NCBI GenBank assembly: GCA_032717465.1
Contig: CM064715.1
Span: 33,839,628-33,903,627, forward strand
Source of the DNA: Coenobita brevimanus
Lineage: Eukaryota > Arthropoda > Malacostraca > Decapoda > Coenobitidae
Length of the DNA: 64,000 nt
Reading direction: 5' to 3'
Shown here piece after piece: positions 56,454 to 64,000 of the stretch. The position numbers were made by a program, and so were the translations under genes. How positions within the stretch are numbered: position 1 is the first letter of the stretch; every line of letters starts with the position of its first letter. The notes under the pieces are model-generated. The model made no database searches and was not told the DNA's origin. It saw only the letters and a list, made by a program, of their open reading frames with translations.

Positions 56454-58532
56454 TTATGCCCTTTCACTATTGTGTCTTCTGTATCTATTCCACAACAAAT
56501 CTCTTCTTTCTTTAGATTTTTTACATTCTGTATTGAACCATTTCTGTATTTTCTTATCTGCTTCTTTGTGCTGTGGGATGTACTTCTGGACTCCTATTTC
56601 ATAAAATTCACAAAAATTTTTATATACAGCATTTAAATCTTGTCCTCTAAGCTCATTTTCCCAATCAACTTCTAAGAAATACTTCTTTAGGTGTTGATAA
56701 TTTCCCTTTTTATAGTTTAGTCTCTCTTTGTAACTGTCATTGCTGCTTACTATGTCATATGCTATCCTGAAGTTATAATTTAGTACTGCATGATCACTTT
56801 TGCCGAGTGGAGGGTGATATATTAAACTGTCAATGTCATTTTCTTGCCTAGTAAATATTAGATCTAGCACTGAAGGTACATCAAGTCCTCTTTTTCTAGT
56901 GGTTTCCCTCACATGTTGCGTTAAGAAAAACTCTTGTACGAGATCCAGGAGCTTTTGGTCCCAACAGCTTTCTTGGCTATTTATATCTAGAGTATTCCAA
57001 TTTATATTTGTATTGAAATCCCCAGTTAGTATAATTCTTTCCGATTTCTCTTCCATTTTATGTAGCAAGGATCTTATACTCTGAATTGTACTCTCTGCCA
57101 GGTCCTCATATTCGTCTCTTTCCCATGTGTTTGATCTGGGTGGCATATACAAATTGGCTACAATTACTTTACCTTCAGATGTGTCGATCTCTACTGCAAT
57201 CAGTTCTACTTGTGATGGTATATCTAGGTTTATTTCCTTGACTTTTAGATTTTTCTTAGTTAATATTATAATTCCTCCTCCTTTTTTTAAATTTCTGTCT
57301 CTTCTCCATATATTGTATTCCTCTAAGTTTAGTATGTCATCGGATATCCTTGGTGTTAATTTTGTCTCAGTTAGGCATATTATTTGTGGTTCATTTTCTC
57401 TGACATAATCATTCATCTCTAGTAATTTAGATACCATTCCATCCACATTTGAGTACATCAACTTTATCATCTTGTTTATATACTTGTCATGACATGGTTC
57501 TACTAACTTCCTCCTTTTTCTTCCATCCTGTTTGTGTACCACTTTCGTACCTGCAATCCTATTACTTTGTAAAAAAAAATTCTTCTTGTCCTCTTCTGAT
57601 CTTCCCTCATTTTTTGTTTTTGCTTCCTCCCTTTTCTCTTTCAGTAATTCCAGTTCCTCTTGTGTTAGACATCTTTTTATCCATACATATTTGAACTCCT
57701 CTTTTTCCATAAGATTCTTTGCATTTTTTAGTATCTCTTCCACAGTGTTTACACTCTGGAAAGTCACTTTTAGAGGTCTTGTCTTCCTTTTCTCGTATTT
57801 CCCTAACCTTTTGTGTTCCTCTATGTCTTTACTACAAATTTCCTCTGATACTTCTTTCAGTAAGCTCATTACATTTGCCATCTCCTTTTTGTCTCTAGTG
57901 ATTTTGTTTTTAATTTCTTCCTCTTCTATACCAGTGATTACTATTGATTTATTTATTTCTACTGAATCTCTGACTAACTTTGGATTGTTTTGGATTATTC
58001 TTTTCACTTCCTTTTTAATGTTTTTTTCCTCCACCCGTGTTTCTAAGTCTTTCTTTACTTTCACCATTTCAGCATACGTGATTTCTACATCATTTTTGTA
58101 GCTTTGCACAGCTTCATTCACCTGTGTTATCTTCTCCTCAATATCACTGCTCTGGTCCATAAGACTGCTTGCTTGTCTTATTGTCTCTGTGTCATTTTTT
58201 AACTCTTCCATAACACTCTCGTGATTAACTACTGTACTTCCCATTTCACTCACTTTCTTCCTAAGGGTATTCAATTCCACTGTTAGTTCACTGATGGTTG
58301 TGTCTTTCTTATTGGCCTCCCTTCCCAGTTTTTCTATCTCTTCCTTTTGCAAGTGCATTTGCTTCTTTATTTCATCAATTTCATTTTTGAAAGCCATTTC
58401 TAGTTTGTGTACACGTTCAACCAGTCTATTGTGAGTCTCCACTTCAACCAGTTCTTGGTAGAAATCATCATTTTGCTTTTTACTTTTATCTCTTTTCTTC
58501 TCCAAATTTGTTTTACTGAAGTATGTATCCAT
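56454..58532 (-). CDS. Coiled-coil, RNA-binding-like and endonuclease polyprotein of the CR1/L2-type element
   Basis: An unbroken 692-codon frame. Residues about 10-190: charged, heptad-like coiled coil. Residues about 195-330: VITGIEEEE, RLGKYEKRKTRPLKVTFQS and WIKRCLTQEELELLKEKREE, a layout like the RRM and C-terminal domain of L1-type ORF1 proteins. Residues about 355-590: apurinic-type endonuclease with YSNVDGMVSK, ICLTETKL, GGGIIILTKK, VANLYMPPRS, ILTGDFNTNINW and GKSDHAVLNY, so the catalytic Glu, Asp/Asn and His are all there. In most CR1 elements ORF1 and ORF2 are separate; here both kinds of domain share one frame. The ATG at 58532 is the first in frame, and the 5' leader upstream is short. 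Confidence 0.88.
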   Translation of the reverse strand: MDTYFSKTNLEKKRDKSKKQNDDFYQELVEVETHNRLVERVHKLEMAFKNEIDEIKKQMHLQKEEIEKLGREANKKDTTISELTVELNTLRKKVSEMGSTVVNHESVMEELKNDTETIRQASSLMDQSSDIEEKITQVNEAVQSYKNDVEITYAEMVKVKKDLETRVEEKNIKKEVKRIIQNNPKLVRDSVEINKSIVITGIEEEEIKNKITRDKKEMANVMSLLKEVSEEICSKDIEEHKRLGKYEKRKTRPLKVTFQSVNTVEEILKNAKNLMEKEEFKYVWIKRCLTQEELELLKEKREEAKTKNEGRSEEDKKNFFLQSNRIAGTKVVHKQDGRKRRKLVEPCHDKYINKMIKLMYSNVDGMVSKLLEMNDYVRENEPQIICLTETKLTPRISDDILNLEEYNIWRRDRNLKKGGGIIILTKKNLKVKEINLDIPSQVELIAVEIDTSEGKVIVANLYMPPRSNTWERDEYEDLAESTIQSIRSLLHKMEEKSERIILTGDFNTNINWNTLDINSQESCWDQKLLDLVQEFFLTQHVRETTRKRGLDVPSVLDLIFTRQENDIDSLIYHPPLGKSDHAVLNYNFRIAYDIVSSNDSYKERLNYKKGNYQHLKKYFLEVDWENELRGQDLNAVYKNFCEFYEIGVQKYIPQHKEADKKIQKWFNTECKKSKERRDLLWNRYRRHNSERA

Positions 58533-58600
58533 TTTGTAATACTAAATGAACAGAGTGTGTACTTACAAAGCATGCACGCTTTCCCCGTCTTGCTGTAGTA

Positions 58601-59199
58601 TAAACAAACCCAGCTGACTCAACGCATCGTGGTTCTTTGTTGTTGAACCAGTCTTATTTAAACTTATTAGTGTGGCATGTGTTATGCAATGCTCCACTGT
58701 GTTCGCTATGTTGTGTGAGCCAAGTTTACAAATGGAAGATGTGTTATCTGTGATTCCATCCAGCGCAAATCTAAACTGGTAACGATGTAAATAATCTTGT
58801 TCACCTCATTTTAAAAATACAGCTGATGGGTGGATGTCGGGGGGGAATGGGGGGTCTTGCATTGTAAAGTTCTAATATGTTGCATTGCCTCAGATATGAT
58901 GTAAGAACATAGGTGTTTCTTCAGGTGAGTGTTTGAGTGTCTGAAGATGTGTTGATGTTGTGGAGGGTCTGGTAGCATTTGTGTAGTGATTATTTTATGT
59001 CTGGTTACATTGTATGGCTCTGTCATATAATCACAAGGGTGCTGAGTTCTATTACAGGCTGCTGTTTAGAACTGCCTGTCTCTCTTGTCAAGATATCCTC
59101 TAACAGGTAGCACTAACGATTGGACTCACCAAATTAGTTTGACAATTTTTTCAGAGCAACGACCCAAAAGTTCTTAACATAAAATTCTTATAAATAAAA
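58601..59199. other. No gene recognised
   Basis: May include the 5' leader of the preceding element and more of the RT fragment that follows. No motif could be read. Confidence 0.4.
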
Positions 59200-59288
59200 A
59201 AAAAAATGTGAATCCCTTAGTCAATTCAAAATTGTTAGAAACCATGCAAAAGCAGTAATAACTGCTTCACAAACAAGAATCCAAACTA
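59200..59288 (+). pseudogene. Non-LTR reverse transcriptase fragment, left part
   Basis: SQFKIVRNHAKAVITASQTR in one frame and QESKLL in another resemble the region between endonuclease and RT of Jockey-like elements. It is cut at TTAA (59289) and continues at 61175. Confidence 0.5.
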
Positions 59289-59854
59289 TTAACCTATCAC
59301 GTCTGCCATATATTCCCACCAACCCTTCTCCCAGCTGTGCATTTCTGAGAAAATCATCTACTTTTAAACCTTCGTATCTTAGCTAATACTTAACCAATAA
59401 TAAAATGAAAAACTAAGTGTCATAATACTCACCAGTCCTTTGACTTCAAGCTGATTGTCTCAGATAGTCTATGAAGTGCGTGTAGTGAATGAGAGTGAAT
59501 GGGGAAAGGAGGCTTTTTTTTTTTTTTTTTTGCCTGAGTCCATATGCGTGGTAGAGGTGCGGAGATGCAACTAAGGCTTAGACTAGCCCACCACAATATT
59601 AACACTTCCATAAGACCGCAGTCAACCACAACCACCATTCCGTGTAGGATTTTCAAAAGTGTGGTGTGAGTGCCGCAGTGTGTCCAGTAACCATAGCAAT
59701 GACCTTGAGGCAGGCTACCTCTTGTCCCTGCTAGCCTTGCCACTGCTCCACCACTACCACCTTACACACACAAACACACACACACACGGAGATGTGTGTT
59801 TGCCTTGCACTGTCACTCAATTCTAGCACAGCTGTGCCACTAGAAGTCTGGGTA

Positions 59855-60112
59855 TTACAACAACAACTACAAATACTACTACTACTACTATTAGTGCTAC
59901 TACTACTACATCTACTACTACTACAACTACTAATAACTACCACTACTATTACAACAACAACAACTACTACTATCAGTACTACTACTACTGCTACTACTAC
60001 TACTACAGATACCACTATTACAACTACTACTACCATTACTACTACAATTACTAGTACTACAATTACTACAACTACTACTATAACAACAAGAACACCTACT
60101 ACTACTACTATA
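59855..60112. repeat. (CTA)n-rich imperfect microsatellite
   Basis: Mostly ACT/CTA/ACA trinucleotides with interruptions. The Thr-rich and Val-rich frames across it are composition artefacts. Confidence 0.95.
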
Positions 60113-60206
60113 TAAAACCTAAAAAAAAAAAAAAAATTGTGAACAAAATAGTTATTCACGTACTGTCCATAATCGAAAATATATTCCACAATAACAGAAT
60201 TTTTTT

Positions 60207-60640
60207 CCTGTGATGTGTACTTTTTCATTATACAGTAATAAATAAACACATACAGAAACTTTCAATGAAAAATAAGGCACTGATTTCATCATGAAAAAAA
60301 CTTTCTACTCCCACTATTCACATTAATAGACACAGCAGTGGTGTGAGGCTTGCCTCACCACATTTCCTCCTCCCTCCCTCTTCCACCTCCTCCCTCTCTC
60401 CACTCCACTATATTTTCCACTATAAAAAAAAATAAATCCTGTGATTTGTACTTTTTCATCATAACAAACATACACACGAAACTTTCAATAAAAAATAATG
60501 CACTGATTTAATCGTGAAACAAGCTTGCTGCTTCCATTATTCACATAAATAGACACAGTGGTGGTGCAAGACACTGCACCATGCTTCCTCCTCCCTTTCC
60601 CCACTTCCTGCCTCCTCTTCCATCTCCTTATCCATGCCAA
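60207..60640. repeat. Direct duplication of about 205 bp
   Basis: CCTGTGAT..GTACTTTTTCAT starts units at 60207 and 60438; both hold GAAACTTTCAAT.AAAAATA, then ATAGACACAG, and end in a CCTCCTCCCT-rich stretch. About 80 percent identity by eye. Confidence 0.85.
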
Positions 60641-60790
60641 TGTCCTTCTCTCCAGGGTCATCAATACCCTCTGAACCATTCCCATCATCGGAAATAGCAG
60701 ATGAATGAACACGGGGAAACAATGGGCACACAGTAGAGGACTCATGTTATCCACCCTTCCCATGCAATGCATAAATATCGACACTCAACA
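60537..60790 (-). pseudogene. Possible N-terminal remnant of a piggyBac-type transposase
   Basis: Minus-strand frame with an acidic segment SSAISDDGNGSEGIDDPG and KDIGMDKEMEEEA, the kind of acidic N-terminal region common in piggyBac transposases. It lies about 380 bases inside the right TTAA end, where a transposase start would be expected. No catalytic residues are present, so this is tentative. Confidence 0.35.
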
Positions 60791-61174
60791 TGGCAGTCAC
60801 TTTCCTTAGAGGAAGTCACTTGCTCCACTCACAATTGGCGATAATGTCACCTCGAGCTCTCTTCCTATCACACTATCACTAAGGCCTTTTCTTTTCTGGC
60901 CTCTGGACTTCACTGGCATTGAAGTTGCAGCTGCGGGCATTCAGCTGAGGATCTGGACAGGTAAAAATTTTTGAATAGGTCTATCCATCATGGAGGTACA
61001 CAGGTGATTGGAGCATGACTCGGATGCATGCAGGAGGGTTTCCAATGTCTGGGTTTGGTGAAAATAACTCAGGGAATATTCAAACAATGCTGCGAAACAC
61101 TAGATCATGTATACATGCCACCCGGATGTCCCTGGGTCGTCACATATACATGTCACCTGGACGTAAGGGGTTAA

Positions 61175-61600
61175 ACAATCCTAATGATTATAGAATATGC
61201 TGGTCAACTCTCAGTTCTTTCAATAATAACTTGAACAATTCATCACACTTTCCCCCATTAAAATCTTCAGATGGTAACACTAAAAATGACCTGCGTGGTG
61301 AAGTGAAGAACATCCTTCCCAGTAACATTTGCTATAAATTCTACCTTAGAGGAAGTCAGTCACAGCATCCCTGTACTAGAACATGAGTCTCCCAAAACTA
61401 CATCACTTAAGATACTGACTAGATATGTAAAACCATCCTAGACAATTTGCTAGCCAACAAAGCTCCAATTCCAGATGGAATTCCTCCAATTGTTTTCAAA
61501 TAGTGTTCCCCAGAACTTGCTCCTATTCTAGCTAAATTATTCAGACTATACATACGTACAGCTGCCAGCACTCCCGCTTGTTACAGGGGCACGAGGGTTT
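61175..61600 (+). pseudogene. Non-LTR reverse transcriptase fragment, right part
   Basis: NNPNDYRICWSTLSSFNNNL (61175-61235) and SSHFPPLKSSDG (61240-61275), then, in a new frame, LLANKAPIPDGIPPIVFK (61447-61500), a stop, and CSPELAPILAKLFRLYIRTA (61504-61563). These are the linker and first RT motif (KAPGPDGI-type, followed by a SPELA.IL..LF segment) of a Jockey-like element. Truncated at about 61600. It differs from copies A-F. Confidence 0.75.
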
Positions 61601-62092
61601 GAATAGATGTGGCACCACTGTGATTATTTACTTCGAAATTGTCCACCTGAGTGAAGCAGAGTAACCTCGATGTAGTTAAGGATATATGTTTGTTGTATGT
61701 AAGCTTCATTTCGCAGTGTTGACATTTCAACCCGAATTAGCGGTATAATTTACATTGCTGTACCTAAGGATAATAATCGCCCTTATATGACATATTATGA
61801 CTGTCCACAGTTTTGAGGTGAACTGATATGTAAAGGAGGGTGGGAGCAGAAGGAGGGTTTTCCCCAACCCCACCTGGGGTAAGAGGGAGGATTCCCCACA
61901 TGGAATCAGAGAGAGAGGGGGGGTGTGCTGTACACTTCGCACATGACACAGTTAAACGAGACCACATCTGCTTCATTACTCTCAATATGGTAACTCAGCT
62001 ATACTGAACAATCGTAAAATAATGAGTAACTTCATGAAGTAGGTTCATGTGAGGAATAAAGTATGATAAAAAGAGAAAACTATATATTTCAA
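61601..62092. other. No gene recognised
   Basis: Contains an AG/G-rich stretch at 61905-61925. No motif or long frame of interest. Confidence 0.4.
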
Positions 62093-64000
62093 TTAACCCT
62101 TAGCCGCCAGGGGGTTCCTGGCCGCGGCACACGCCTCCCTACAGGCGATTTCCGAGATTTTGGAAAAAATACCCTTAATTCAAACCCTCATATCTGACAA
62201 ACTATAATAGTTAGAGATTCAAATAAATCTCATAAGACTCACCAACTCTTCCTCTTTCCAATGATGGTATCCCGAGGTCTATAGGTGGTCCCGTAGATGA
62301 GTAAGGATGAGTTGAAGATGAGTGGTTTTTCATGTTTTGGCGCACTGCTCTGAGCGCGCGCCACTGGCTGCGGCCTCAGCCCAGCCGGCTAGCGTTGGCA
62401 GCACTGCCTGGAGTGGTGATTGTAACACTGCCCATGCATCCTTGGAAGGAATGCGGAAGATTCCACTCGTTTTTTCCACTCCTCCTTACTCACCACAGTG
62501 AGAATGAGTCCTCACCCGGTTCATGTGGCTCACCCAAAGATTTACGCCCGCTCCATAATGCATCTATGCCCCGTAGGTGTGTGGGAAAAGAAATATATCG
62601 TCGTTTTTCTGTACTCACTTTTTCTGTAAGGAATATTTCTCCTTCACCTCATTTTCCTGTTCTCACTTCTTCCGTAAATAATCATATTTCTCCTTTACTA
62701 TGACACTTAGAACTACACTGTACATCACCATTATGCGTAATTACTCTTTGACAAGTAAATGTTGTTGCTCTTTCACGCATTATCGTAGAATATGAGGTAA
62801 TTATTTGTACTGTAAATCATACTGCTTTTACCATTCAGGGTTATGGTGAAAATCATAGAAATGTTTCACACAACTAACATTATTTGTACGTCACATCACA
62901 GATACACTGATGCTCATATTTGGCACAATCTCCCTGAGTATTGAGTGAAATAATTTAGGTATAGCCAAGCAGGTATTTTTCTTTGTGGCCCGCTCACAAG
63001 TGGTTTTCTTTCAGGTAACAAGAAGGCAAAAGCAAAGTATTTCCAATAATTTTCAAACCAATATCCAATACACAGCATCAGTTTCTGTATTGCACTTACT
63101 ATAAATAACTTATTTGCACTTACATCTTAGCACTTACTATACTTCACTCATACTATCACACTTTTCACTCATTTATGAAAAAACACAAACTTGTGCACAC
63201 CTGCTCAGTACTCACGCTCGGAGTGATATTCTAAGAAGCATTTGGGGCATAGGGGGACCTTGCATTCTGCACATTGGTACGAGGTCTCTTTTCATGCTGG
63301 GGGACGGCGTTTGGTTGTGCGGCAGACGTGGCACTGCCTGTATCTCAGACGACCTGCTGCTGTTCTCCCGATCTCCACAATCTTGTGCCGACGGAAATAC
63401 CCAGCACAGCTGAGCCTGTCAGCTGGAGCCGCTGTCCCCCACCTAGCACCTGTCACCTGAGCAGTTGAATATTACTCAAGGAGTTTGCGTGCAAGCTCTC
63501 TCTCAAACTCTCGTAAAAAGAAAGGTTACCTTACAAGCTCCTTGAACAGTATGAAACTGTTCAGGACGGCGATATCAAGAAGGAGTAAGAACGCCTTCTT
63601 GTACCACCTACAGGACTTACGTAGGCAACCTACCTCACCAATTTTCATGTCCGATTTATCAACCAGCTGCATGTTGATATTGTAATTATTGACTGGATCT
63701 GGCTTTACCATGGGTTCCCTGGTCCTGTAGTCTGTTTTACCAGTATCCTCCAGCACACCCTTATGAACCGTAGACAACACGTTCACCCGTCTATTATCAT
63801 TCCAGAGAAGGGCTAACATGTTCCCACATTTCTTCGTCAGAAGGGCTCCTTTCTCAGTGTTTGCCGGAAATACTGGGAAATTCTTTCTGTTGGCCCTAAC
63901 AGTTCCACAGGACCCAGTACCATGGTTAACCAAATACTTTGTCAACGCTGTGTAATAATTATCGGTGTATAGAATGTGGTACCTGTTGAAATACCTTTCC
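62093..64000 (-). mobile_element. piggyBac-like DNA transposon, 3' part, cut by the window edge
   Basis: The left end is TTAA (62093-62096) followed by CCCTTAGCCGCCAGGGGG, a C-rich piggyBac-type terminus. About 1.1 kb of untranslated DNA (62097-63204) with no gene precedes the transposase, which is read on the minus strand and runs off the window. The other terminus must lie beyond 64000. Confidence 0.8.
63205..64000 (-). pseudogene. piggyBac-like transposase, C-terminal part
   Basis: A transposase of this family cuts and pastes DNA at TTAA sites. Minus-strand blocks: RYHILYTDNYYTA (just before 63946; the DN carries a catalytic Asp), GTGSCGTVRANRK (63915), ALLWNDNRRVNVLSTVH (63820), NYNINMQLVDKSDM (63690; a conserved catalytic-domain Asp region), RWYKKAFLLLLDIAVLNSF (63610), and a C-terminal zinc-binding region CHVC...KETSYQCAECKVPLCPKC (63322-63235) ending at 63205. 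The frame is one and the same from 64000 to 63205 but holds three in-frame stops (63526-63528, 63472-63474 and 63292-63294), so it is a pseudogene by substitution with no frameshift. The N-terminal half is outside the window. Confidence 0.88.

Larger units (their letters stand above)
54561..58600 (-). mobile_element. CR1/L2-type non-LTR retrotransposon, near full length
   Basis: The 3' end consists of two units of TATTCTTACCTAATTG (54561-54592). Order on the minus strand: an N-terminal coiled coil, an RNA-binding-like region, endonuclease, reverse transcriptase and a C-terminal region. About 4 kb. The 5' limit is not defined; the first ATG is at 58532. Only a few lesions are visible, so the copy is relatively young. 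Confidence 0.87.
59289..61174 (-). mobile_element. TTAA-flanked piggyBac-type element, mostly non-coding
   Basis: TTAA lies at 59289-59292 and 61171-61174. Inner ends are similar inverted repeats: CCTATCACGTCTG on the left and CCCCTTACGTCCAGG read inward from the right. The flanking RT fragment reads SKLL before and NNPNDYRICWSTL after, so removal restores a plausible frame. Inside are a poly-T, a (TAC)n repeat, a 200-bp direct duplication and a possible short piece of transposase N-terminus. Total 1.88 kb. It has no catalytic domain. Confidence 0.6.

Noticed and set aside
59480..59760. Minus-strand SINE with A-tail at the poly-T (59514-59531)
   Set aside because: An A-box-like stretch can be imagined but no B box is visible; too weak to annotate.
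59731..60249. Val-rich and Thr-rich frames
   Set aside because: Translation of a (CTA)n repeat in both directions.

Overview
The window is eukaryotic and made almost wholly of transposable elements and simple repeats. Very long TG/CA microsatellites, a tRNA-derived SINE-like piece, Jockey-, CR1/L2- and I-type non-LTR retrotransposons, envelope-bearing Ty3/Gypsy elements, piggyBac-type TTAA elements, and decayed members of two protein families I recall mainly from crustacean gene sets all point to an arthropod, most likely a decapod crustacean. That placement is inference. I see no intact host gene, rRNA, convincing functional tRNA gene, CRISPR array or bacterial operon.

Layout. 1-6.4 kb: two head-to-head copies (A, B) of one Jockey-like retrotransposon flank and split a minus-strand pseudogene with FEN/PIN-like and CXC-like motifs. 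7.8-11.7 kb: a plus-strand pseudogene with transposase-like motifs, split by a 1.8-kb TTAA-flanked element. 13.4-17.2 kb: a CR1/L2-type fragment inside a TG microsatellite, CA/CT/GA repeats, a SINE-like piece and Jockey-like copy F. 19.8-22.6 kb: copy C. 23.4-50.9 kb: a nested stack. The outer unit is Gypsy element 1 (gag-pol-env, LTR 349 bp). It is invaded by Jockey-like copy D in its 5' LTR (D itself holds an 856-bp insertion), by Gypsy element 2 in its pol gene, and by an I-type retrotransposon in its env. Element 2 carries Jockey-like copy E in gag and a probable solo LTR of about 1.9 kb in env. 49.6-54.5 kb: the 3' end of element 1 plus flank is present as three almost identical tandem copies of about 1.63 kb. 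54.6-58.6 kb: a nearly intact CR1/L2-type element. 59.2-61.6 kb: a non-LTR RT fragment split by a 1.9-kb TTAA element. 62.1 kb to the end: a piggyBac-like element with a decayed transposase.

The relationships are the main content. Insertion order can be read from broken reading frames and target duplications: element 1 is older than element 2, which is older than copy E and the solo LTR. The tandem triplication of the 3' end is recent, since its units are almost identical while the element 1 LTRs differ by roughly 15 percent by eye. Every coding region recognised carries frameshifts, stops or truncations, except the 692-codon first reading frame of the CR1/L2-type element at 56.5-58.5 kb.
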